Assembly: GCF_900105455.1 (NCBI RefSeq) | Contig: NZ_FNSF01000007.1 | Span: forward strand, 620,001 to 684,000 | Direction of reading: 5' to 3' | DNA length: 64,000 nt | Source: Tenacibaculum sp. MAR_2009_124 | GTDB lineage: Bacteria > Bacteroidota > Bacteroidia > Flavobacteriales > Flavobacteriaceae | Shown here: piece after piece, positions 58,301 to 64,000 of the stretch | How positions within the stretch are numbered: the stretch's first letter is position 1 | Layout of the letters: each line of letters begins with the position of its first letter | Translations under genes and position numbers: made by a program | Notes under the pieces: model-generated | The model's database searches: none | Seen by the model: the letters and a program-made list of their open reading frames with translations, nothing else | What the model was told of the DNA's origin: nothing

Positions 58301-61300
58301 ACCTTAATAGCGCCAGCAACACCAGTGTTAACCTATACTTATAGTATTGATGGAGGTACAAATATAAATGGGACAGGAAATGTATTCAATGATTTAGCAG
58401 TAGGTACTCATACAATTACAGTTCTGTCACCACGAGCGTGTAACAGAGATTTTGTAGTAACAGTTGCTGCAAATGAGGAATTTGGAGGAAGTATAGTTTC
58501 GAGTACAGATGTTTTATGTAACGGAGCTACTGATGGAACTATCACCATAGAGGCTGTTAATTTCACAGGTTCTTATGAGTATAGTACAGACGGAGGTACT
58601 ACATGGGTTTCAACAAGTAATGGAACACAAACCATTACAGGATTAGATAATATAACGTATACTATTGAGATTCGTCCAGATTCTAGTTCACTAGCAGTTT
58701 GTACAGTAGTATTACCAGCGGTTACATTAAATGAACCAACTGCGGTATCAGCAACAGCTGCAATCACTAAGCCAGTAACCTGTTCGAGTCCTACAGGAGC
58801 AACAATAGAAGTAACAGGATCGGGAGGAACACCAGGATATACGTATAGTTCAAATAATGGGACGAGTTTCCAAGCGAGTGCAACTTTTACAAGTTTAGCA
58901 GCTGGTACTTATGATATTATTGTAAGAGATGCTAATAATTGTGATTCACCAGCGTTTAATTTAACAATTGATCCAGCTGAAACAATTGCATTTACAGCAG
59001 TACCAACTACATGTTTTAATGGAAGTAATGGCGAAGTTGTAATCAATGTTACTCAAGGAAATGGAGAGTATCAATTTATTTTAAACGGAGGATCACCTCA
59101 AACACCGAGTCCAACATCGGCGACAACGTACACATTTACTGGATTAAGTTCAGGAACGTATACTGTTGACATAGTAGATGGAGGAGGATGTACAGGAACG
59201 CAACAAACGGTTATTATAAATGATCAACTAACGGCAACAGCATCAACGGCAAATGTTACTTGTAATGCTGGAAGTTTAACAATTACTGCAGCAGGCGGAG
59301 ATGGAACTTATGGATATGCGGTTGTAGATAATGGAGACCCAGCACCTACATCATATGTTGGAACGAATTCTTTCCCAATAACAACATCAGGCGATTATGA
59401 TTTCTATGTAGAGGATGGATCAGGCTGTACGTATATGTCAACGATTAATGTTGGTCAAACAGCAAATCCAAGTTTTACAACCGATGTAAATCAACCAGCA
59501 TGTAATGGAGATACGGGAAGCATAAATATTACAATTTCGGATGGAGTAGCACCATATACAATAGATTTCACAAATAATACAACTTCTACTACAACGACAA
59601 CTACACAGTCTGGAAGTACCTTATTACATGATACATTAGCACCAGGAACTTATACAATTCAAGTAACAGATTCTAATGGTTGTTCACAAACACCAATAGA
59701 CATTGCTATAAATACGTTAACTACCGTTGCTAGTACAGCGAGTATCACTCAAGATTATACTTGTAGTACTTTAGGACAAATAACCTTTACTGTTGCAACA
59801 GGAGGAACAGCTCCTTATACTTATGGAGTAAATGGCGTTTATAATACAGATTTAGTTTATGATAATTTAACGGAAGGTACTTATGCCTTAACGGTTCAAG
59901 ATAATAATGGATGTATCCAGTCAGTTGGAAGCTTAACAATAGATCCATTACCAGTAATACCTGACTTTACCAATAGTGTTACCTATAACTGTGATGGTTC
60001 GGGTAATGTAACATTAACGGCACCAGCGACTCCTGTCCTAACATATATGTATAGTTTGGATGGAGGAACAGCTCAAGCAAGTAATGTGTTTAGCGATGTT
60101 GCGGTAGGATCTCATACAATCACAGTTAGTTCACCAAGAGCATGTGATAGAGATTTTGTTATTTCGGTAGATGCAAATGAGGAATTTGGAGGAAGTATAG
60201 TTTCGAGTACAGATGTTTTATGTAACGGAGCTACTGATGGAACTATCACCATAGAGGCTGTTAATTTCACAGGTTCTTATGAGTATAGTACAGACGGAGG
60301 TACTACATGGGTTTCAACAAGTAATGGAACACAAACCATTACAGGATTAGATAATATAACGTATACTATTGAGATTCGTCCAGATTCTAGTTCACTAGCA
60401 GTTTGTACAGTAGTATTACCAGCGGTTACATTAAATGAACCAACTGCGGTATCAGCAACAGCTGCAATCACTAAGCCAGTAACCTGTTCGAGTCCTACAG
60501 GAGCAACAATAGAAGTAACAGGATCGGGAGGAACACCAGGATATACGTATAGTTCAAATAATGGGACGAGTTTCCAAGCGAGTGCAACCTTTACAAGTTT
60601 AGCAGCTGGTACTTATGATATTATTGTAAGAGATGCTAATAATTGTGATTCACCAGCGTTTAATTTAACAATTGATCCAGCTGAAACAATTGCATTTACA
60701 GCAGTACCAACTACATGTTTTAATGGAAGTAATGGCGAGGTTGTAATCAATGTTACTCAAGGAAATGGAGAGTATCAATTTATTTTAAACGGAGGATCAC
60801 CTCAAACACCAAGTCCAACATCGGCGACAACGTACACATTTACTGGATTAAGTTCAGGAACGTATACTGTTGACATAGTAGATGGAGGAGGATGCTCAGG
60901 AACGCAACAAACGGTTACTATAAATGATGAGCTAACGGCGACAGCGATACCAACAAATGCAAGTTGTTCGAATGGTGAAATTGATGTTACAGCTCTAGGA
61001 GGAGATGGTAACTATGTGTACTCTGTAGTTGCTGCCAATGCAGCAGTTCCAGCGGATGGAACTTTTAATAATACGAATCCAATTTCTCAACCAGCAGGTA
61101 CATATGATGTTTATATTAGAGATCAAAATGGAGCGGTTGGATACTGTCAATTCTTAATTGAGGATGTTGTTATTAATGGAATAGTAAATGTTGATATTGC
61201 AGCAACGGCAAACCAGCCTATATGTAATGGAGATTTTGGAAGTATTGATGTTACAATTGCTAACGGAGAATCACCTCATGATATAGCAGTAACGAATTCA

Positions 61301-64000
61301 GCAGGAGGGACGGTAGCGAGCTTTACTGATTATGTTGGTGCAACAATCACAATTAATGATTTATTACCAACTTCACCACCAGCGAATGATTTTGAAGATT
61401 ATACAATAACAATTACAGATGCATTAGGATGTAATGACAGTGAAACTGTAAGAATTAATAACCCTGCAACGTTAGTAACTACTATTGTACCAGAAAGACC
61501 TATTTGTGGTACTCCTTTTGTAGGTAATGAAACTTTATTTGGTATTGATTTTACGGCGTATCCAACAGTTTCAGCTCCTTACAAAATTCAATTTAGTGTT
61601 GATAATGGAGCCACTTGGCAAGATAGTCCTACATTTAGAGGAACCAATGGAAATCCAGAGTTTGACTTAGGTACAGTTTCGTATCCTGCCATAAGAATTA
61701 CAGATACGGCTACAAGTAGTATAACTTATTGTTTAAATCTTTTAGGTTCGTATGTTATGCCATTTGAGGTAAGTCCATTAGTTGTAAATGTTACAACTGA
61801 TTCTGCCGATTGTACCGTTGGAGCAGAAGCATATGTGGAAGTATCTGGAGGAATAGGTGATTTTGAATACAGTTATAACACAATTCCGATACCTCCAGGG
61901 CCTTTAGGATGGGTTCCTGCAGGAGGTACAAGTTCAGATAATTATACTTTTACAGGGTTGATACCAGGAAGAACTTACTATTTCTTTGTAAGGGATTTGG
62001 GAGATAATAATTGTATAAAGTTGGATGAAACATTTGTAATTGATATTGATGTAGTTATAACGCCAACGGTTCTTTCAGAATCGTGTGCAGTCGGTACTGG
62101 CGGTGCTTTACAGTTTGATATAGATGATACAGCAGAGAATTTATTAAATGGAGGAGTTCCAGATGTAAATTGGGAATTATTCTCTATTGATGTAAACACT
62201 GGCACAATAGTTTCAATTGAAACAGGAACACAAAGTAATTTAGACCCAATTATACCAGCCGCAAATGGTACACTTGTAGCGGGAACATACTATTTAGTTC
62301 TTAATAATGGATCGAGTCTTGCATCTTGTGAATTTGCAAGTCCGAATATAGAAATACGACAAGGTACTCCAATTGATGGGATATTAAATGTGGTAAACAA
62401 CATAACCTGTGATGTTGATGGTCAAGTTAGAATTGAAAATGTTACAGGAGGATTTGGTGGATATAGTTATATAGTCAACGCCTATGAAACTGGTAATCCA
62501 GGGAATACTATAGCGACTACTTTATCGGGAACAGTTGTTTCTGTAGATGATATATCTTTAGGAGGTGTAACTTCGGTTGATGTAGAAGTTGCCGTTACAG
62601 ATTCTAATGGATGTACTGGGAATTTAGGCCCAATTACTTTAACATTAAGTCCATCTCCGGTTTTAGAGGCAGGAGATATTACAACAAGTACTTGTGATAC
62701 AAATAAGTCCATTACAATTACTGGAAATACAGGAACCGCATTGGGAGGAACCGCTCCATATCAGTATTCTAGCGATGGAGGTACGACATTCTCGGCTTCT
62801 ACGAACGATACAGATTATACATTCAATGGGTTAACGCCAGGATCTTATGATATTGTTGTAAGAGATTCTAATGGATGTACAGCTAGTCAAAATGGAATTG
62901 TTATTTATCCAGAATTAGATTTTACATTAACTACCGGTCAAAACTTGAACTGTGTTCCAGGAGAAGCGGTTGTTGATATTACAGTTGATACAGGTGCAGG
63001 ACTAGGAGCTACTGGTAATTTTTCTTATACAATTACGGCGGTTGCTCTTCCAGCAGTAACCCCTGCCACAAGTACAGGAACGATTACTGCAACTTCAATT
63101 TCTGGAAGTCATACAGTAACGGCTGAGGGGACTTATCAAGTTGTAATGACAGATAATACCTCGGGTTGTGTTGTAACACAGGAAATAACAATTTCACCAT
63201 CAATTCAGCCAAACTTTAGTTTAGCTGCAAGTGTAGATAATATTTGTAACGGTAGTACTCTAGGAGAGATTCAGGTAACTGAGGTAAGTAATAGTATAAA
63301 TCCATTAACTTATAGTATTGCAGTTGTAAGTGGCGGACCTTATTCAGGAACTATAAACACAAGCACTTTAACGTATTCAAATGTACCAGCTGGAGAGTAT
63401 ACGGTAACAGGAACAGGAACTAATGGATGTACAACAAGTCAAAACATTACCATTAATGAAAATACAGCAATTGATGTTTCAGGAGCTGTAACGGTAACAG
63501 AATTTGGATGTACTACAGGAAATGTTGCAAATAATGCATTAGTAACGATAGATCCAGCTTCCATAACGGGAGGAACAGGAACTTATGTTCGTTATGTATT
63601 TGTATATACACCTGCAAGTGGAACGGTAGAAACACAAGATAGCCCTAACCCAGTATTTAGTACAACAAACGAATCAGGAGGAACGGTTGCAATAACGGTT
63701 TACGATGATAACAGTTGTACAGATACCTTAAATGCTACGATTTTACCATTTAACGTAATGTCAGCTCCAGTTGTAAATGAGACAAAATCATTAGACTGTA
63801 GAGTTTTACCAGCAGGAGGAGCTACAATAGAAGTTAGTTTCACATCATCTTTAAGCGCTATAAATGCAAGTGTATCTATTATAGGAACTAATACAGGTCA
63901 TACCGATACTGTTACAGGTACTTCACCAGTAACAATTACAGGTTTACCAGAAGATACATACACGATATCAATAACGAATACGGCTGTTACTACGGGTTGT
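46301..64000 (+). CDS. sprB: SprB-like giant gliding adhesin, 3' end beyond window
   Basis: The frame opens with ATG at 46301 and has no stop through 64000 (5900 codons so far). It has a signal peptide (KRLILTLILMLSSIVFTA-Q), an N-terminal head with VVYAGLYWAG (residues about 22-386), a DUF11-like domain (about 387-530), Ig-like segments, and then dozens of SprB repeats, recognised by C-N-x-x-x-G-x-I, APYTY and GTYTVxVxDxxGC. Six non-repeat domains interrupt the array between residues about 1119 and 3562 and are listed separately. The F. johnsoniae SprB adhesin is about 6500 residues and moves along the cell surface during gliding; length class, repeats and the two upstream genes all fit. A T9SS C-terminal signal and sprF would be expected beyond 64000. 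Confidence 0.85.
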   Translation, partial: MKRLILTLILMLSSIVFTAQEKIVSESIRAEKNLSLSDVAFRERYNGVARGNITSIANNILNRPPTSDPYDANGYNNSFNLGYIDVDSDASTFSSSSATLSLPTCSNVVYAGLYWAGIYPYDNWSEESAGINTRDSDFNEIKFKLPGGNYIDLVADKLDPNELIYDNGAADEMPYVCYKDVTSLVAGLSNPNGDYFAANIKATLGTDNFGGGLGSSAGWNLVIVYENENESSKKFYVFDGFSTIRRADNPSVDVTVTGFQTIPVGPVRATLLVSALEGDSPIVGDSFQILNPFGSYSTITTGSNNPTNNFFNSSITAYNNYQTNRNPDSENTLGYDADIFALNNPNNSILRNNQTSATLRFTTAGDSYYPFLLGMAVEIIEPKVQLVKTVDDGAGNDIAGQTLALGAELWYNVSFQNVGTDNATDTQIVDVLPKNVDLIEADLILPAGITSYNYDPPSAANSFRGVLTIDVPDSMVTEGGAAYDIRFKVQVVSSCNDLRDVCSNIVENQAFANYSSDLGGTPRVENEPSVAGLDACNFGIDGSTNFLADTSGCTYERDEVLCGPTLLLSAGAGFISYEWRDSSNTIIGTDQTVTVSAVGTYTVSKVAPVGCISTTEIINVIAYNTETNPLIPFADIMYTTCVNNTDLAEIYLCGDSSTRTINLPFDSSTGTTVTWQKLDETSCPDQTAVGCANIDTSCTWNTISTNMSLDVSDSGEYRVEVLYDGRCPTTYYFNVFKAALNPTIVKEDMICGNDGQITVNGVPAGYQYSLSGPSGYFVDFQASNTFTVSNPGDYDLQIRISNASAASCSYDFGPINILNREIDLDITPTHIVCSGDTGSIRVQVNNVPGDYTYTLLQGGSTVGNEGPTANNDFTFNVSTGGNYQVRVTTADCTITEDITINQVADLTLTAAIIKNISCLNGTSDGIIQLSGTGGTLNTGDQYTFAVWTNQGTDLYTSISDIPPSEFFTDFTYSVADGDEGVYRFVILDSNNCFSISNEVEVTVEPPLAFDLNVDSISCPGDSDGIISVSVNGSSQGYLVEYNIDSGSGPGAWNTTGNFSGLAVGTYTINIRASKPNYQCFDTVNAEIEDKTPISSSAMLTQEYTCAQQGIITFEQATGGAPCSNEVLDLGIFDGLTAGTGGVAATNTQPLPGGVNGENVTLTLIHNGSSGSITAVESGGTFSPRDPSGDGSIVQIGTLNVDNTQESIVQFDFDKEVNNMTFVITDIDGGNLSSPEETVIEGFSSGIAVANPTMTLVNNGPTPNQNGTIFNGGGANSTNVVRISFNEPIDRLRIKARGTQSTAVSLTQSIFNLEYAICYAVDALGNSNYSYGINGVYSDNLIKDGLTEGTYTLTVRDENNCLLTLPSITIPPLEVLDDNFTFNVDYNCDGTGNVTILPNQFDYSYAINGGTPQDSNVFTNVPVGNHPVTVTKIDGVDDPSGLTCANSRVVWDSTSGSGTIVINGVNVNYQTSLSGPGFFSGSSDGSGHINMGNLTGNYSTPTEWTITFDKEISLEMFSKNYSVWSYWFDSGENFVISSPGETFTVDNPDNSLNVAAGEYNDTLSFRPSTAETNNNRQWSIKSSPLNTFTISYVNVNRNATAFSLAANCVLKQPSACTEDFNVTVLPNNEFTGTITGSTDSRCFNANNGTVTISASNFTGGDYEYSVNGGADWLVAIDNPFRIVGVAAGTHDILIREVTNGVTCEIDLGQVTISEPPQMNVTADVTDTVSCIGIGATITVTASGGVPPYTFSLDGVNWQVSNVFTDVAEGTYTIQIRDSQNCDECGCTSDPFVNGSFEEPIRTYTGWSLVHENNVPGWDTTASDNNIEIWHNNFQGVPASEGNNFAELNANAVSTLYQEYCTQPGDVISWSLDHRGRLGTDVAQVRIGGDLGTAPVQETMSDGNTAWGSYSGTYTVPVGQPTTIIAFEAVSTTGGNPTVGNFIDNVDIVINKVTCTPVTVVLDPPQTIEFTATPTACYSGSNDGEIAINVTQGNEEYQFILNGGSPQTPTPSTATNYTFSGLGAGTYTVDIVDGAGCTATQQTVTINDQLTATAATTNITCNDGNLTITANGGDGNYQYAFITTGSGDTPTYVGTSSFTITASGDYDFFVQDGSGCSYTSTVNVGQTTSPTFTTDVNQPACNGHTGSIDITISNGVAPYTIAFTDNTTSTTTTSTQSDTTILFDSLASGTYTVQVTDANGCTQTPVDVVVDTLTSVASTASITQDYTCTMLGQITFTAATGGSGPYTYGVNGVYNTDLVYNNLTEGTYTLTVQDNNACISSVGSLTIDAVPVIPDFTNDVTYNCDGDGNITMTPPATPVLTYNYSLNGGTAGPTNTFENLVAGTYTITVTSDRACSRDFVVTVDANQEFRGSILGSVGNYCNSLGNGQITISAENYAGDYQYSIDGGTTWLTVADSPYTIYGLDNGTYDVVIRELTGAIDCQVNLGQVTIDDLPDLQITASVTQPASCEATNSGATVTASASGGLPPYTYSLDGTTWQASPVFTNVDPAGSPYDVYVQDSRDCSECDCLGGAPPSSNPPCNPGLYQVISFELRVIDPVTGDNEFVARPTVDTNAISIHPTNYYIYGTVRGTKELFRMGYDGVATVFGTITHETSGTILPIDPNVCFFDETGNYLWLRQGGSTFYRVDINTRKYTTVSFTGGGTAADMVFISGKGYGIQNQTLYIADMSTNPVSITNKTVTGGLPNGSYGSMFTVKNGDLYAFSNTTGQIFRIDNFTGASPNAVFVDQGTPSGFNDGASCPEACLPVQFVCVSQESIEITVDPPAEVIHTATPTTCFNGSNGEIVVNVTQGVQDYLFRIDGGPWIAPTPANATTHTFTGLNGGTYDIEVQDALGCISTLTSHTINNQLTATASTANVTCNDGSLTITAAGGDGTYGYAVVDNGDPAPTSYVGTNSFAITTSGDYDFYVEDGSGCTYMSTINVGQTANPSFTTDLNQPACNGDTGSVNTTISDGVAPYTIAFTDNTTSTTTTTTQAGSTLLHDTLNPGTYTIQVTDANGCSQTPVDVTINALTTVASTASITKDYTCDTFGEISFTPGSGGTPPYLYGLNDNYSSDSIFTNLTEGTYQASIKDANGCTVMLENLVIDPLDLLPNLGYTVDYNCDGTGNVTISPTSTDYSFSLNGGTIQGSNVFTDLPLGTHTITVNQREGVWQPDGVICNRKSVWNSNSLTGVVDIEGEELNYTITLTGVGSVSSLNANSGHLIFSTPGGPDNTFITISFDKDVSLELSSKTITSDWFDSTDSFTIYSAGEDFTVNNPDNSISVASGVYNTNFFFRPVGTGSNANKAWTVKSTPLRQFRIAYQNWNSNTAALKLLTECLHVDPTACPKDIDVTILPDQEFRGEIFNVVDAGCNGVDSGQLSLNVENFNTSFDYKIGSLSWVENNTVSPVNINTIPVGTHDVLIRTLSNIAGKGIATQSTTGFEGDASRAIDGNTDGGYRNETVTHTAAGDINPFWELDLSPLTSDNIPIENIVVWNRTDCCAGRLDNFILELFDNSGSLTYSYTHTGSVSTNVDIPINNNGSRIRIRLVGTNRFLSLAEVEVFSKVVCQDNIGSITINEPTAVSATAAITKPVTCSNPTGATIEVTGSGGTPGYTYSSNNGTSFQASATFTSLAAGTYDIIVRDANNCDSPAFNLTIDPAETIAFTAVPTTCFNGSNGEVVINVTQGNGEYQFILNGGSPQTPSPTSATTYTFTGLSSGTYTVDIVDGGGCTGTQQTVTINDQLTATASTANVTCNDGSLTITAAGGDGTYGYAVVDNGDPAPTSYVGTNSFPITASGDYDFYVEDGSGCTYMSTINVGQTANPSFTTDVNQPACNGDTGSVNITISDGIAPYTIAFTDNTTSTTTTTTQTGSNLLHDALNPGTYTIQVTDANGCSQTPVDFTINALTTVASTASVTQDYICGTLGQITFTGATGGTAPYTYGVNGVYNTDLVYDNLTEGTYVLTVQDNNGCIQSVGSLTIDPLPVIPDFTNSVTYNCDGSGNVTLIAPATPVLTYTYSIDGGTNINGTGNVFNDLAVGTHTITVLSPRACNRDFVVTVAANEEFGGSIVSSTDVLCNGATDGTITIEAVNFTGSYEYSTDGGTTWVSTSNGTQTITGLDNITYTIEIRPDSSSLAVCTVVLPAVTLNEPTAVSATAAITKPVTCSSPTGATIEVTGSGGTPGYTYSSNNGTSFQASATFTSLAAGTYDIIVRDANNCDSPAFNLTIDPAETIAFTAVPTTCFNGSNGEVVINVTQGNGEYQFILNGGSPQTPSPTSATTYTFTGLSSGTYTVDIVDGGGCTGTQQTVIINDQLTATASTANVTCNAGSLTITAAGGDGTYGYAVVDNGDPAPTSYVGTNSFPITTSGDYDFYVEDGSGCTYMSTINVGQTANPSFTTDVNQPACNGDTGSINITISDGVAPYTIDFTNNTTSTTTTTTQSGSTLLHDTLAPGTYTIQVTDSNGCSQTPIDIAINTLTTVASTASITQDYTCSTLGQITFTVATGGTAPYTYGVNGVYNTDLVYDNLTEGTYALTVQDNNGCIQSVGSLTIDPLPVIPDFTNSVTYNCDGSGNVTLTAPATPVLTYMYSLDGGTAQASNVFSDVAVGSHTITVSSPRACDRDFVISVDANEEFGGSIVSSTDVLCNGATDGTITIEAVNFTGSYEYSTDGGTTWVSTSNGTQTITGLDNITYTIEIRPDSSSLAVCTVVLPAVTLNEPTAVSATAAITKPVTCSSPTGATIEVTGSGGTPGYTYSSNNGTSFQASATFTSLAAGTYDIIVRDANNCDSPAFNLTIDPAETIAFTAVPTTCFNGSNGEVVINVTQGNGEYQFILNGGSPQTPSPTSATTYTFTGLSSGTYTVDIVDGGGCSGTQQTVTINDELTATAIPTNASCSNGEIDVTALGGDGNYVYSVVAANAAVPADGTFNNTNPISQPAGTYDVYIRDQNGAVGYCQFLIEDVVINGIVNVDIAATANQPICNGDFGSIDVTIANGESPHDIAVTNSAGGTVASFTDYVGATITINDLLPTSPPANDFEDYTITITDALGCNDSETVRINNPATLVTTIVPERPICGTPFVGNETLFGIDFTAYPTVSAPYKIQFSVDNGATWQDSPTFRGTNGNPEFDLGTVSYPAIRITDTATSSITYCLNLLGSYVMPFEVSPLVVNVTTDSADCTVGAEAYVEVSGGIGDFEYSYNTIPIPPGPLGWVPAGGTSSDNYTFTGLIPGRTYYFFVRDLGDNNCIKLDETFVIDIDVVITPTVLSESCAVGTGGALQFDIDDTAENLLNGGVPDVNWELFSIDVNTGTIVSIETGTQSNLDPIIPAANGTLVAGTYYLVLNNGSSLASCEFASPNIEIRQGTPIDGILNVVNNITCDVDGQVRIENVTGGFGGYSYIVNAYETGNPGNTIATTLSGTVVSVDDISLGGVTSVDVEVAVTDSNGCTGNLGPITLTLSPSPVLEAGDITTSTCDTNKSITITGNTGTALGGTAPYQYSSDGGTTFSASTNDTDYTFNGLTPGSYDIVVRDSNGCTASQNGIVIYPELDFTLTTGQNLNCVPGEAVVDITVDTGAGLGATGNFSYTITAVALPAVTPATSTGTITATSISGSHTVTAEGTYQVVMTDNTSGCVVTQEITISPSIQPNFSLAASVDNICNGSTLGEIQVTEVSNSINPLTYSIAVVSGGPYSGTINTSTLTYSNVPAGEYTVTGTGTNGCTTSQNITINENTAIDVSGAVTVTEFGCTTGNVANNALVTIDPASITGGTGTYVRYVFVYTPASGTVETQDSPNPVFSTTNESGGTVAITVYDDNSCTDTLNATILPFNVMSAPVVNETKSLDCRVLPAGGATIEVSFTSSLSAINASVSIIGTNTGHTDTVTGTSPVTITGLPEDTYTISITNTAVTTGC
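49655..50240 (+). other. insert A: beta-rich domain in the SprB-like protein
   Basis: Residues about 1119-1313 interrupt a SprB repeat right after ITFEQATGG. The domain has FDFDKEVNNMTFVITDIDGG and VVRISFNEPIDRLRIKARG, strands that suggest a jelly-roll or sandwich fold, and resumes the scaffold at YAICYAVDALGNSNYSYG. I cannot name the family. Confidence 0.55.
50630..51125 (+). other. insert B: beta-rich domain paralogous to insert E
   Basis: Residues about 1444-1608. Key segments are RVVWDSTSGSGTI, WTITFDKEISLEMFSK, WFDSGENFVISSPGETFTV and WSIKSSPLNTFTISYVN. The same order recurs in insert E at 55800-56310. Family not recognised. Confidence 0.6.
51662..52160 (+). other. insert C: galactose-binding-like (DUF642-like) domain
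   Basis: Residues about 1788-1954: VNGSFEEP, VPGWDTTASDNNIEIWH, ASEGNNFAELNANAVSTLYQE, WSLDHRGR and FIDNVDIVI. This is the common layout of extracellular jelly-roll carbohydrate-binding-like modules (NGSFE...PGW...EIW...GNNFAELN). Confidence 0.65.
53888..54610 (+). other. insert D: beta-propeller-like (DUF6923-like) domain
   Basis: Residues about 2530-2770: repeated strands with short motifs such as YGTVRGTKELFRMGYDG, GSTFYRVDINTRKYTTV, FISGKGYGIQNQTLYIAD and LYAFSNTTGQIFRIDNFTG. Regular 'x-lyxid' blades suggest a propeller. Inserted between a CSECDC-type end and an ESIEITVDPPAE restart of the scaffold. Confidence 0.6.
55800..56310 (+). other. insert E: second copy of the insert-B-type domain
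   Basis: Residues about 3167-3337: KSVWNSNSLTGVV, FITISFDKDVSLELSSK, WFDSTDSFTIYSAGEDFTV and WTVKSTPLRQFRIAYQN align segment by segment with insert B, 5.2 kb upstream. Confidence 0.6.
56579..56985 (+). other. insert F: F-type lectin (fucolectin) domain
   Basis: Residues about 3427-3562 read ATQSTTGFEGDASRAIDGNTDG, NPFWELDLS and VVWNRTDCCAGRLDNF. The F-type lectin fucose site His-x(24-26)-Arg-x-Asp-x4-Arg is present as His3461, Arg3493, Asp3495 and Arg3500, together with the vicinal Cys3496-Cys3497 pair. The His-Arg spacing is longer (31) because of an extra loop. Confidence 0.85.
57021..58730 (+). repeat. tandem repeat copy 1 (1710 bp)
   Basis: Begins ATGAACCAACTGCGGTATCA and is nearly identical to copy 2 over its first 900 bp or so and its last 260 bp; the middle is more diverged. 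Coding, in frame. Confidence 0.88.
58731..60434 (+). repeat. tandem repeat copy 2 (1704 bp)
   Basis: Same start sequence as copy 1. The tract 58468-59190, spanning the copy 1/2 junction, matches 60172-60893 with only a few mismatches at an offset of exactly 1704 bp. Confidence 0.88.
60435..60930 (+). repeat. tandem repeat copy 3, partial (about 500 bp)
   Basis: Starts with the same 20 bases as copies 1 and 2 and stays nearly identical to about 60930, where the sequence changes to unrelated SprB repeats (GATGAGCTAACGGCGACAGC). Confidence 0.85.

Noticed and set aside
58573..60471. Two identical minus-strand frames (58573-58767 and 60277-60471)
   Set aside because: They are shadows of the 1704-bp coding repeat; their identity reflects the repeat and not a duplicated gene.
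57021..60930. Long direct repeats as a possible CRISPR array or mobile element
   Set aside because: Repeats are 1.7 kb, in frame within one coding sequence, without spacers, transposase or terminal inverted repeats.

Overview
The window looks like a chromosomal piece of a marine-type member of the Flavobacteriaceae (Bacteroidota). The DNA is AT-rich, the genes lack obvious Shine-Dalgarno sequences, a flavobacterial TTG-N19-TANNTTTG promoter precedes the HU gene, and the right half carries type IX secretion (T9SS) and gliding genes (porQ and a sprC-sprD-sprB-like run). I do not assign a genus.

Layout. 1-812: 3' part of a 5-oxoprolinase subunit (pxpC). 982-6773: succinate-semialdehyde-type dehydrogenase, then a tight biotin-linked cluster (ketosynthase, bioB, cupin, membrane-anchored unknown, bioA), closed by a hairpin shared with the convergent HU gene. 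6839-10740 (minus): HU, fmt, recQ, an AAA_28 ATPase. 10830-16093: DUF493 protein, three overlapping or abutting SurA/PpiC-type periplasmic foldases, MoxR ATPase. 16216-19233: a 1005-aa kinase / M23-peptidase / class-III-aminotransferase fusion. 19460-21849: redox group (MsrA, a frameshifted transglutaminase-like gene, a thioredoxin/MsrA-like protein). 22025-31629: accessory surface, regulatory and small-enzyme genes, including two Crp-type regulators and a membrane LuxR regulator. 31904-40909: fumC, M14 peptidase, coaD, ddl, PASTA protein, RluD-type pseudouridine synthase, alpha/beta hydrolase, cmk. 40949-64000: porQ, divergent from a gliding-adhesin operon.

The standout is the reading frame that opens at 46301 and is still open at 64000 (at least 5900 codons). 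It is a SprB-like T9SS-exported gliding adhesin. It holds several copies of a scaffold module of about 1.7 kb (about 568 residues) built from SprB repeats. A recurring landmark lies at 49598, 52961, 55412, 58037 and 59747. The first three intervals exceed 1.7 kb by roughly the length of extra globular domains plugged between repeats: A, B and C in the first, D in the second, E and F in the third. The last interval has no insert. Insert F has the full fucose-binding signature of F-type lectins. The insert-free copies at 57021-60930 are nearly identical at DNA level, which indicates recent duplication or gene conversion.

How the genes fit together: PorQ is a T9SS component. The sprC-like product carries a T9SS type-B-like C-terminal domain. 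The sprD-like product combines a PorP/SprF barrel with SPOR domains and probably presents or anchors the adhesin. The giant protein is the cargo and surface adhesin. The SurA-like trio would support folding of outer-membrane barrels such as these.
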